NCBI GenBank assembly: GCA_963775125.1
Contig: CAVZHQ010000001.1
Coordinates: forward strand, 310,001-374,000
Source of the DNA: JAHECQ01 sp963775125
GTDB taxonomy: Bacteria; Actinomycetota; Acidimicrobiia; Acidimicrobiales; SZUA-35
Reading direction: 5' to 3'
DNA: 64,000 nt
In this document: positions 36,992 to 44,287 of the stretch, piece by piece
Numbering within the stretch: the stretch's first letter is position 1
Layout: each line of letters opens with the position of its first letter
Program-made: the position numbers and the translations under genes
The notes under the pieces: generated by a model
The model's database searches: none
What the model was told of the DNA's origin: nothing
Seen by the model: the letters and a program-made list of their open reading frames with translations, nothing else

Positions 36992-37609
36992 ATGCGATCT
37001 CCCTCTCAGGTCCTGGCGTTGAGCCTGACCGTCGCGCTCATGGCCGCAGCATGCGGCTCGAGCTCGCCGGAAGCCAGTTCCCCGACTACTGCCACTTCGC
37101 CTCCGTCGACCGCTTCATCCGGGTCCGTAGGTTCAGCGACCTCGAGCAACCCGTCGAGTGACACCTCGACGAGCGCAGATTCGGCGGCCAGCGAGAATCT
37201 GTTTCCCGACATCGACGTTGCGGTCGTCGGCACGGGCGCCACGGTGAACCTGAAACAGGAGCTTGCCGGGGGTGACACACCGGTCCTGCTCTGGTTCTGG
37301 GCTCCGCATTGAAGCGTCTGCCGGGCTGAGGGCCCGGAGGTCGAGCAGTTTGCTCGCGAGCATGCAGACACCGTCCGAGTCGTCGGTCTGGGCACGCAGG
37401 ACTCACTCGAAGATGCCGCCGACTTCGTCGATGACACCGGCACCTCGTCATTGTTCATGACTTGGGACGCCTCGTTCGAGACGTGGTCGCACTACGGCAT
37501 CAGCAGTCAGCCGAATGCCATCCTGGTGACACCCTCCGGCGAGACGATCGAGTCGTGGGCGGGTCGGCTGTCGACCGATGACGTGCTCGAGGCGATCGAG
37601 AACCTGTAG
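36992..37609 (+). CDS. Candidate selenoprotein: thioredoxin-like lipoprotein with UxxC active site (in-frame TGA at 37310-37312)
   Basis: ATG 36992. Signal peptide VLALSLTVALMAAAC ends in a lipobox-like AAAC, then a Ser/Thr-rich linker, then a thioredoxin fold from about residue 75. The active site reads LLWFWAPH-TGA-SVCRAEGPEVEQF. TGA stands exactly at the first cysteine of CxxC, giving UxxC. The same frame continues through VRVVGLGTQDSLEDAADF, TWDASFETWSHYGISSQPNAILV (with the cis-proline) to TAG 37609, 205 residues in all. Both sides are well-formed thioredoxin sequence, so this is not random readthrough. A 6-bp GC stem with 5-nt loop begins 8 bases after the TGA. Read as a stop, the protein would lose its active site. 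A nonsense mutation or base error cannot be excluded. Confidence 0.75.
37321..37337 (+). promoter_or_regulatory. Candidate bacterial SECIS hairpin downstream of the TGA codon
   Basis: CCGGGC (37321-37326), loop TGAGG, GCCCGG (37332-37337): a perfect 6-bp stem with a G as second loop base. The apical loop starts 14 bases after the TGA, at the short end of the spacing known for bacterial SECIS elements (about 16-37 bases, from memory). It would be the SelB binding site for selenocysteine insertion. Confidence 0.5.
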
Positions 37610-37692
37610 AACGGTCGTTGGCCCGCTAACGTCTCGCAACGTAGCCAGCGTGTCGGAACCCACCGGGCCGAGACCAACTCCAGGAGAACGCC

Positions 37693-37884
37693 ATGAAGGT
37701 TGTGGTCGATTTCGATCTCTGCGAGAGCAACGCAGTGTGCATGGGTATCGCGCCCGAGGTGTTCGAGGTCCGCGACGACGACATGCTCTACGTCCTCGAC
37801 GAGCATCCTGACCCCGCACTGCACGATCGGGTCCGGGAAGCGGTCTCCCGCTGCCCGAAGCAGGCGATCTCGCTCGAAGACTGA
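37693..37884 (+). CDS. 3Fe-4S ferredoxin, 63 aa
   Basis: Small electron carrier. ATG 37693 with AGGAGAACGCC upstream. Cysteines at residues 10, 16 and 54 (DLCESNAVC and SRCPKQAISLED) form the C-x5-C...C-P pattern of single-cluster ferredoxins that serve cytochromes P450 and related oxygenases in actinobacteria. The second cysteine of a 4Fe site is replaced, so a 3Fe-4S cluster is expected. It sits 13 bases before the ferredoxin reductase gene and 83 after the seleno-thioredoxin gene, so the three may be cotranscribed. Confidence 0.92.
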   Translation: MKVVVDFDLCESNAVCMGIAPEVFEVRDDDMLYVLDEHPDPALHDRVREAVSRCPKQAISLED

Positions 37885-37897
37885 GTCCGTCGAACCG

Positions 37898-39127
37898 GTG
37901 AGCGCCGTGAACCAGATCGTCATCGTCGGCGCCTCCCTGGCCGGGCTGCAGGCCGCGCAGACGCTCCGCCGAGCCAAGTTCGAAGGCTCGATCGTCCTGG
38001 TGGGTGACGAGACGCACTACCCCTACGATCGCCCGCCGCTGTCCAAGCAGTTCCTCGCCGGCGCTTGGGACGAGGAGAAACTGCGCCTGCGGGCCGCCGT
38101 CGACCCCACCGAACTCGGGCTCGACTGGAAGCTCGGAACCCGGGCAATCGCGCTCGATCTCGAGGCACGAAGCGTCACCCTGGGAGATGGGCAGGAGGTG
38201 GCCTACGACGGACTCGTCCTGGCATGCGGAGCGCGTGCAAGATCGCTGCCGGGCTCGATGCCGGGCGCAGCGCAGGGAGTCTTCACCCTCCGGGGACTCG
38301 ACGACGCAAGGGCGCTTCGGGAGGCCTTCGACGCGGAACCAGCCCGGGTCTGCGTCATCGGTGCCGGCTTCATCGGCGCCGAGGTCGCCGCCACTGCACG
38401 TGAGCGCGGTCTCGAGGTCACCATGATCGAAGCGGCTTCGGCCCCCTTGGTCCGGGTGCTCGATGCCGGCGCCGGGATGGCGATTGCCGACCTCCACCGA
38501 CAGCACGGCGTCGAAGTGCGCCTGGGCGTTGGCGTGGCCGGAGTCGAAACAGGTGAAGGCGGCCTGGTCGAGAGAGTGGTGCTCGATGATGGCTCGGCCG
38601 TCCACGCCGATGTCGTCGTGGTCGGTATCGGTGTCGTGCCCAACACCGAATGGTTGGAAACGTCCGGCCTCACGATCGACAACGGCATCGTGTGCGACAG
38701 CACCTGCCTCGCGGCTCCCCATGTCGTCGCCTGTGGCGACGTCGCCCGGTGGATCAATCCTCGATACGGACGCCCCACCCGAGTCGAACAATGGGACAAC
38801 GCCGTCGATCAGGGCGCCTACGCCGCCCGCCGCCTGCTTTCCGCGCTCGACCCAGCGGCGCCTGCACCCGAGCCGTTCTCGCCCGTGCCCTGGTTCTGGT
38901 CCGATCAATACGATCGCAAGATGCAACTGGCCGGTGTCACCGGGCCACGAGCCGAGGTGGTGAACGGTTCGTTCGATGAGCAGCGTTTCGTCCAGGTCTA
39001 CGCCGACGAGGCCGAGCGCTTCGTCGGTGCGTTGGCCTGGAACCGGCCGCGCCAGGCCATACAGGCGCGCCAGCTCCTCGAGCAGGAGGCCACACTGGAC
39101 GAGGCCCGGAGCACCCTTGGCGGCTGA
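37898..39127 (+). CDS. FAD-dependent ferredoxin reductase, 409 aa
   Basis: GTG start 37898 (VSAVNQIVIVGASLAGLQAA), with an alternative GTG at 37907. The FAD-binding glycine motif is at residue about 7; YPYDRPPLSKQFLAG is typical of putidaredoxin/rhodocoxin reductase types. The NAD-binding motif VCVIGAGFIGAEVAATA is at about 150-166, ATG-like VVVGIGVVPNTEWLE, FAD motif VVACGDVARWIN, and VEQWDNAVDQGAYAARRL. The C-terminal reductase domain starts at WFWSDQYDRKMQLAG. It reduces the adjacent 3Fe-4S ferredoxin for an oxygenase that is not in the window. It overlaps the Nudix gene by 11 bases. Confidence 0.92.
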   Translation: MSAVNQIVIVGASLAGLQAAQTLRRAKFEGSIVLVGDETHYPYDRPPLSKQFLAGAWDEEKLRLRAAVDPTELGLDWKLGTRAIALDLEARSVTLGDGQEVAYDGLVLACGARARSLPGSMPGAAQGVFTLRGLDDARALREAFDAEPARVCVIGAGFIGAEVAATARERGLEVTMIEAASAPLVRVLDAGAGMAIADLHRQHGVEVRLGVGVAGVETGEGGLVERVVLDDGSAVHADVVVVGIGVVPNTEWLETSGLTIDNGIVCDSTCLAAPHVVACGDVARWINPRYGRPTRVEQWDNAVDQGAYAARRLLSALDPAAPAPEPFSPVPWFWSDQYDRKMQLAGVTGPRAEVVNGSFDEQRFVQVYADEAERFVGALAWNRPRQAIQARQLLEQEATLDEARSTLGG

Positions 39128-39632
39128 CGCCGAGCTGGTCGAACACGTCTCGACCGCCGGCGAGGTGATCGAGGTGGTCACCCGCGCCGAACTCCGTCGC
39201 CGGCGACTCCGACATCGGTGTACCTACATCGTCGCTGTCACCACCAACCGCCGGGTCGTGGTGCATCGCCGGGCCGAGTGGAAGGACGTGTTTCCGGGCT
39301 ACTGGGATCTGTGTTTCGGAGGAATCTGCGGGGTGGGCGAATCGTGGGAGCGTGCGGCCGAACGTGAACTGTTCGAAGAGTCCGGCCTGGCCGGGGATCT
39401 CGTCGACCTCGGACCGGTTGCGTACGAGATCTCGGCACCCACCGGGCCGATCATCGGTCGAGTCTTCCTGCTGGTGACCGATGCGATTCCCACGTGCCCC
39501 GATGGCGAGGTGGTCGAAGTCGACTCGGTTCCCTTGGACGATCTCGACGGCTGGTTGGCGTCCCACCCGGTGTGCCCCGATTCGTACGCTGTGGTCCTGC
39601 CGTTGTTGCGCCGTTGGTCCGCATTTCGCTAA
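39117..39632 (+). CDS. Nudix hydrolase, 171 aa
   Basis: The Nudix box is complete: GGICGVGESWERAAERELFEESGL (G-x5-E-x7-R-E-x2-E-E-x-G). The N-terminal VEVVTRAELRRRRLRHRCTY and WDLCFGG place it near the isopentenyl-diphosphate-isomerase-like or NUDIX subgroup with YIVAV and HRRAEWKDVFPGYWD. It hydrolyses a nucleoside diphosphate linked to another group; substrate unknown. The start is taken as TTG 39117, overlapping the reductase gene by 11 bases (translational coupling); a start further inside is possible. Confidence 0.85.
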   Translation: MAADAELVEHVSTAGEVIEVVTRAELRRRRLRHRCTYIVAVTTNRRVVVHRRAEWKDVFPGYWDLCFGGICGVGESWERAAERELFEESGLAGDLVDLGPVAYEISAPTGPIIGRVFLLVTDAIPTCPDGEVVEVDSVPLDDLDGWLASHPVCPDSYAVVLPLLRRWSAFR

Positions 39633-39664
39633 GGCCCCGGGCACTTCGCGCCGAGACTCTGGGA

Positions 39665-40333
39665 ATGGTTGACGCAGCTGGAAACACGACGAGCCTGCAC
39701 ATCGATGCAGGAACCTCGTTCGCATCAGAGCCTCGTCGCGGGCGGCTTCGTCTGGTGCCGATCGAGGGCAGCATGCTGGCCGAGACGCTCGAGATCGAAC
39801 TCGAGCTCAGCCGCCCGGACGCTCGGCTCACGCTCGGAGACATTCGGCGGGCGGCAGTCGCCCACGTCGAGGCCGAACTGCACGAAGAGGCCCACCGACT
39901 GTGGGCAGCGCTTGCGCTGGCCGCCGCATCGGTGGACGCACCCGCACTCGAGGACTTCGCCCGCCAACGGGTGACCGACGCTCACGCCTCGAGAGGAGCG
40001 GTCTCGGCATCGCCCCAGATCGATCAGGTCACCGAGAGCTTCCGTCGCAGCAATGTGCGCTTCGATTACCTCGCCATTGCCAAGGACCGTACGAGCGGCT
40101 CGAGCGCCGGACAGACGGCGACCCTGCACGGTTGTTCGGTCAGTACCGTCGCTCGCGCCCTGGAGTTCGTCGCCCAGCGCGAGGACCTCCTCGCCCGACA
40201 CCCCGAGTTCCCGACGGAAGTCACCGGTGGCCTGACGCTGGAAACCGACCCCGCCATCCTCGCCGCCGAGTACGGAGTGGACCCTCCCGTCATGCGCTGG
40301 ATCCTGGCCATCCGCCACGACCGCCGTCAATAG
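39665..40333 (+). CDS. Unknown protein with helix-turn-helix-like region, 222 aa
   Basis: ATG 39665. The N-terminal half holds ETLEIELELSRPDARLTLGDIRRAAVAHVEAELHEEAHRLWAALA-type helices. Residues about 140-175 contain YLAIAKDRTSGSSAGQTATLHGCSVSTVARALEFVAQRE, in which SVSTVARALEF looks like a recognition helix, so a DNA-binding role is possible. The C-terminus again has a helix-turn element (DPAILAAEYGVDPPVMRWIL). I do not recognise the family. It follows the Nudix gene by 32 bases and precedes a repeat array. Confidence 0.55.
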   Translation: MVDAAGNTTSLHIDAGTSFASEPRRGRLRLVPIEGSMLAETLEIELELSRPDARLTLGDIRRAAVAHVEAELHEEAHRLWAALALAAASVDAPALEDFARQRVTDAHASRGAVSASPQIDQVTESFRRSNVRFDYLAIAKDRTSGSSAGQTATLHGCSVSTVARALEFVAQREDLLARHPEFPTEVTGGLTLETDPAILAAEYGVDPPVMRWILAIRHDRRQ

Positions 40334-40389
40334 CCGCAACAGTTACTTCGTCGCCCTCGACCGACTGCTCCGCCACCCGACGCGTGACC

Positions 40390-40533
40390 AACCTCCGGCT
40401 CCAGGCGTCACCCCCCTCGAACCTCCGGCTCCAGGCGTCGGAAACCGACGCTCCCAGCCGGAGGTTCGGTCACACCGACGCTCCCAGCCGGAGGTTCGGT
40501 CACACCGACGCTCCCAGCCGGGGGTTCGACACG
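40390..40533. repeat. Array of 30-bp tandem units in two orientations (REP-like palindromic array)
   Basis: Left: AACCTCCGGCTCCAGGCGTC at 40390 and 40420 (period 30). Right: a 30-bp unit containing GACGCTCCCAGCCGGAGGTT at 40444, 40474 and 40504 (the last slightly changed). The left units are the near-reverse complement of the right ones, so 40420-40439 and 40447-40466 form a hairpin: 11-bp stem AACCTCCGGCT/AGCCGGAGGTT, a 4x4 internal loop, 5-bp stem GCGTC/GACGC, loop GGAAACC. No spacers, so not CRISPR. Confidence 0.85.
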
Positions 40534-40582
40534 GATGACGTTGGGCGGGCGGTTTTGGGTGTGGGCTTGGTAGGACGATGGC

Positions 40583-42019
40583 ATGGAACGTTTGGGCGTT
40601 CGCTCGTTGCATCTGGCGCTTGGTGATTGGCAGCGCGGCGTCGGTGCATCGCTGGCGGGTCGGCTGGCCGGAGCGTTCCGCGAAGCGATCGACACCGGGC
40701 TACTCGCTCCAGGAACGGTGCTGCCGGCCGAACGGTCGATGGCAAGGGCCCTGGGGGTCAGCCGATCGACGGTCACGGCCGCGTTGTACTCGCTGAAGGC
40801 AGAGGACTACCTGGTTGCACGTCACGGAAGCGGGACCGCGGTCTGTGAGGCGACCACGGTCGAGGCCACGGGACGGGGCGATCGGCAGGTCATCGACCTG
40901 GCCGAGTCGAGTCCGGGCGATGCGCGGGCGTTGCCCGTGGTGGGCGTCGACCTCGAAGCGTTGCTTCGATCAGGCTCGGCGTCGGGGTACACGCCGGCGG
41001 GTCTGCCGAGTCTCCGTCGAGCAGTCGCCGACCGATTCACCGATGACGGCTTGCCGACGGACCCGTCGCAGATCGTGATCACCAACGGGGCGCAGCACGC
41101 GCTTGCGCTGTGTTTCGCCCAGTTCGCCGAGCCCGGCGACCGGGTGCTGCTCGACGAGCCAACGTACCCGGGCCTGATCGATCTCCTCGAAGCACGAAGA
41201 CTGGTCCCGGTGGCAGTTCCCCGGCGGTCAGGAGCGGTCGATGGGGAGCAACTCGGTCGGCTCGCCGAAGAGACCGGGGCGAGGCTCGCCTACCTCCAGA
41301 CGCTGGTGCACAATCCGACCGGCTTCACCGGCGACGATGACGCGCTCGACCGGCTCGCCGCTTCCCTCGCCGACTTGGATCTGACCGTCGTCGAGGACGT
41401 CGTGTTGGCTGACCTTCGGTTCGATCACCGCAAGCCCGCCCCACTGGCGGCGAGGATGATCGCCTCATCCCCGGGGCAGGGGTCGCCCCGAGTGATCGTC
41501 GTAGGCTCGGTGTCGAAGCTGGGTTGGGGAGGACTCCGGATCGGATGGCTCCGAGCCGACGTCGACCAGATCGATCAGATGCTGCGGTCGCGCCGAGCCG
41601 ACGATCTGGGGAGTTCGATCCCGTCGCAGGTCATTTCGACCGCCGTCCTGGCCGAGTTCGCAGTGCTCGCAGAGAGCCGACAGCGCACGCTCGGCCGACG
41701 GGCTGATCTCGCCTGCCGATTTCTGGAGGCCGAGTTCCCGGAGTGGAGCTTCGTTCCTCCTGCGGGCGGACTGTCGATCTGGATCGAGCTGCCCCCGACC
41801 CAATCTGCTCAGGGGGTGGTGGCGGCCGCCGGGAACGAAGGTGTGCTGATCGCCTCCGGCGCATCCTCGTCGGTGACCACTGCCGGCGAGCAACATCTGC
41901 GCATCTGTTTCGATCGGCCCGAGCCTCAGCTGCGAGAAGGCTTGCAGCGCTTGGCTCGGGCCGTCGGGCGGATGTCGGAGGCCGTCGATCTGGTGCCGCG
42001 GGCTACGGAAGGACCGTGA
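40583..42019 (+). CDS. MocR/PdxR-type GntR regulator with aminotransferase domain, 478 aa
   Basis: Residues 1-75 form a GntR winged helix (LAGRLAGAFREAIDTGLLAPGTVLPAERSMARALGVSRSTVTAALYSLKAEDYLVARHGSGTAV). Residues 110-470 are a fold-type I aminotransferase-like domain (GYTPAGLPSLRRAVADRF, TNGAQHALALCF, LDEPTYPGLID, HNPTGF, the PLP lysine in VGSVSKLGWGGLRIGW). Such proteins are transcription factors that sense PLP or an amino acid adduct, often for vitamin B6, GABA or taurine genes. No target gene is evident nearby. The 3' end overlaps the convergent OmpA-like gene by 17 bases. Confidence 0.92.
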   Translation: MERLGVRSLHLALGDWQRGVGASLAGRLAGAFREAIDTGLLAPGTVLPAERSMARALGVSRSTVTAALYSLKAEDYLVARHGSGTAVCEATTVEATGRGDRQVIDLAESSPGDARALPVVGVDLEALLRSGSASGYTPAGLPSLRRAVADRFTDDGLPTDPSQIVITNGAQHALALCFAQFAEPGDRVLLDEPTYPGLIDLLEARRLVPVAVPRRSGAVDGEQLGRLAEETGARLAYLQTLVHNPTGFTGDDDALDRLAASLADLDLTVVEDVVLADLRFDHRKPAPLAARMIASSPGQGSPRVIVVGSVSKLGWGGLRIGWLRADVDQIDQMLRSRRADDLGSSIPSQVISTAVLAEFAVLAESRQRTLGRRADLACRFLEAEFPEWSFVPPAGGLSIWIELPPTQSAQGVVAAAGNEGVLIASGASSSVTTAGEQHLRICFDRPEPQLREGLQRLARAVGRMSEAVDLVPRATEGP

Positions 42020-43008
42020 ATTCGATGCGGCGGTTCTGCTGCTGCTTCTCGAGCGTGTCGTCGGGGTTGTTGAGGAGTCGGGTCTCGCCGTAGCCGACCG
42101 CGGACAGCTGGGTGACCACACCGCGTGACTGCAACGCGGCCACGACGGCCTCGGCCCGCTGCTGGCTCAGTGTCTGGTTGCCACCCTCGTTACCGCGGCT
42201 GTCGGTGTGGCCTCCAACTTCGACGGCGCCTTCAGGGAAGCCGAGCAGGATCTCGACTGCCCGATCGAGGGTGGGAAGCGAGGCCGGCACGATGGTGGCC
42301 GTGCCCGTTTCGAACTGGATGGGATCGAGGGCGACAAGGTCGTTGAGCGCGCTGACCACTTCGCCCCCGGCGCTGAGCTCGAGCGCGGTCACGACGGTGC
42401 CGCTGCTGACCGCGCCGAACGCCGCGGTCAGGGTGTCGATCGACGCCTGGTTGTCGAGGACGCCGTTGACGGTGAGGCTGAACGGCTCGGCCCCATCGAC
42501 GATGACAAGCTGGTCGTCGATCTGCTCGGCAGCGTAGACCGTGGACGCCGCGGCGCGGATCTCGTTGGCGGTGGCCTCGCTCGGCACCGTTCCGGAGAGC
42601 ACGATGCCTGCGGCGGTGGCATCGACCAACGCATCAGCGGGAACGACGACCGGCGTCACCTCGGGCTCCTCCTCCTCCTCCTCCGGCTCGGCTACTTCTC
42701 CTTCTTCCTCGTACTTTTTCGTCGGCTTCTGTTTCGGCCGCTTCCTCGTCTTCTACGACCGGCTCGACGTCCTCAGTTTCGTCCTCGGGGACAGCAGCGA
42801 CAGAACGGTCGTCGCCGTTGTTGGACTGGTAGCTGAAGGCCCCGGCGAGAGCCAGCATCGACACGATGATGGCGGCAATGACGCCCATGCCCGCCATCCC
42901 GCCGAAGGCGACGTCGCCCTCCTCGGCAAGGGCGGGGGCCCCTCCGAGCATGCCGGGCCGCCGACGCGGCTCCTTGTGAACGCTGTTCTGTCCATGATCG
43001 TTTGCCAT
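42003..43008 (-). CDS. OmpA-family protein with BON-like repeats and one membrane anchor (one frame break)
   Basis: ATG 43008. Basic N-terminus, one membrane helix (GMGVIAAIIVSMLALAGAFSY), then an acidic linker of Glu/Asp/Val repeats. The frame breaks at about 42716-42721 inside an A-rich run in that linker. After it come two BON-like segments (VDATAAGIVLSGTVPSEATANEIRAAASTVY; FSLTVNGVLDNQASIDTLTAAF) and an OmpA peptidoglycan-binding domain (FETGTATIVPASLPTLDRAVEIL, GGHTDSRGNEGGNQTLSQQRAEAVVAAL, GYGETRLLNNPDD, NRRIEFTV). Layout is as in mycobacterial ArfA. It should be anchored in the membrane and bind the wall. Confidence 0.78.
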
Positions 43009-43102
43009 CGCCCATCCTGTTCGCGTACTGGAGTGCTGCCGACTGCGGATTCCCGGAGCCGAAGTCGCACCCGAGGAGTCTCTCAGCAGGAGCGGCTCAC
43101 TG

Positions 43103-44269
43103 CTACCTGTCCTTCCAGTTGAGCGAGAAACACCGCTCGTCCGGCCGTCCGGGTGACCAGAGACCCCACACTCCCAGCACGGCGCCGCGGCTGTACTCGT
43201 GCCATTCGATCATCGTCCGGGTCTTGCGGACGATCTGTCGTATCCCGCCCTCGTGGACGACGTAGCCGGCCCACACTCCCGGCCAGTCCTTGGTCGAGCC
43301 AACCTCGCAGAAGGTCACGCCGTGATGCATGCGTCGCCGGTTCCGGTGTGAGTGACCTGATGAGACGAGCGACCGCGGGTTGACTCGCCGCAGCTCCGGG
43401 AAGAAGCGGTCGGCGTCGGCCTTGTCGATGCCGGGGGGCCAGTGGGTCATGGTGCCGTAGCGCTGGAAGTGATGGTGTACGCCGATGAACACCGGCCGGT
43501 CACAGTCGGCCAGGTCGAGGATCTGTTCGCGGCACTGGTCGAGCGTGCCGCGACCCTGTCCCGGCGTCGTCGTGTCGGCGATGATGACCCTGGCCCCTGG
43601 AACGTCCTGTTTGGCGGCACCGTGGGTGTAGGCGAGCTGACGTCGCCCCAGGAGCGGGAGTGGCATATCGGAATCGACGAGATCGACGTCGTGATTGCCG
43701 GGAATCAGGAGCATCGGTAGGTCCGGGAACTCATCGAGCAGCGCGCCGGCCTGCGCGAAGTTGCGGGTGTTGCGATGCTGCACCAGGTCGCCCTTGATGA
43801 CGAGCAGTTCGGCTCCCCATGCCGTTGCCTCGGTCAGCGCGGCGCGTGCGCACCGCAGGGGGTAAGGATCGACGTGCAGGTGCGCATGTCGATCGGTCAT
43901 GGTCTTGAGAAAGCCCCAATGCACGGCCCCGAGGTGGACATCGGAAATGGTGGCGAAGCGGAACAGTTCCTCACCCGGCGTCGGATCGTCCGTACGGGCC
44001 GACAACGTTCGGTCGCCTCCGCTCCAGGAGAGTTGCAGCGTCAGGTCGGTCGCTGGTGGCAACGAGTCGATCTCCAGCAGACCGGGACCGCCGGAGTGGT
44101 TCGCTGTCGCGTAGCCGATCGGAGGATTGAGCCCGCCTCCTCCCGCTCGGCGGGCCTCGAGCGTGACAGGACCCTCGGGCAAGTGACCCCAGATGACCTG
44201 GAGCGCCCGATCTTCGAGCGCCCAGATCTGGAGTGGAGACGCGGTGAACGGGGGACGGGGCAACCTCAC
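43103..44269 (-). CDS. Calcineurin-like metallophosphoesterase, 388 aa
   Basis: Phosphoesterase domain from about residue 100: FRFATISDVHLGA (D-x-H), LVIKGDLVQH (G-D), LLIPGNHDVD (G-N-H-D), VFIGVHHHF and SSGHSHRNR (G-H-x-H), so all five dimetal motifs are present. The N-terminal 95 residues look like a beta-rich fibronectin/purple-phosphatase-like domain. GTG 44269 is chosen because longer extensions overlap pepN; this GTG lies inside the short repeat that also holds the pepN stop. Probable cytosolic or secreted phosphodiesterase, substrate unknown. Confidence 0.8.
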   Translation of the reverse strand: MRLPRPPFTASPLQIWALEDRALQVIWGHLPEGPVTLEARRAGGGGLNPPIGYATANHSGGPGLLEIDSLPPATDLTLQLSWSGGDRTLSARTDDPTPGEELFRFATISDVHLGAVHWGFLKTMTDRHAHLHVDPYPLRCARAALTEATAWGAELLVIKGDLVQHRNTRNFAQAGALLDEFPDLPMLLIPGNHDVDLVDSDMPLPLLGRRQLAYTHGAAKQDVPGARVIIADTTTPGQGRGTLDQCREQILDLADCDRPVFIGVHHHFQRYGTMTHWPPGIDKADADRFFPELRRVNPRSLVSSGHSHRNRRRMHHGVTFCEVGSTKDWPGVWAGYVVHEGGIRQIVRKTRTMIEWHEYSRGAVLGVWGLWSPGRPDERCFSLNWKDR

Positions 44270-44287
44270 TCGACCAGGCTCACTCGA
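44265..44287 (-). repeat. 9-bp repeat carrying the pepN stop and the start of the next gene
   Basis: CTCACTCGA at 44265-44273 and 44279-44287 (14-bp period). On the minus strand each copy reads TCGAGTGAG. The upstream copy provides the TGA stop of pepN, the downstream one the GTG start of the phosphoesterase gene. Confidence 0.8.

Noticed and set aside
36992..37312. Thioredoxin-like gene as a simple pseudogene ended by TGA
   Set aside because: TGA replaces precisely the redox cysteine, the downstream frame is fully conserved and a SECIS-like hairpin follows; kept as a selenoprotein candidate, with error still possible.
40390..40533. CRISPR-like array
   Set aside because: Direct 30-bp units have no unique spacers and occur in inverted pairs; no cas genes in the window.
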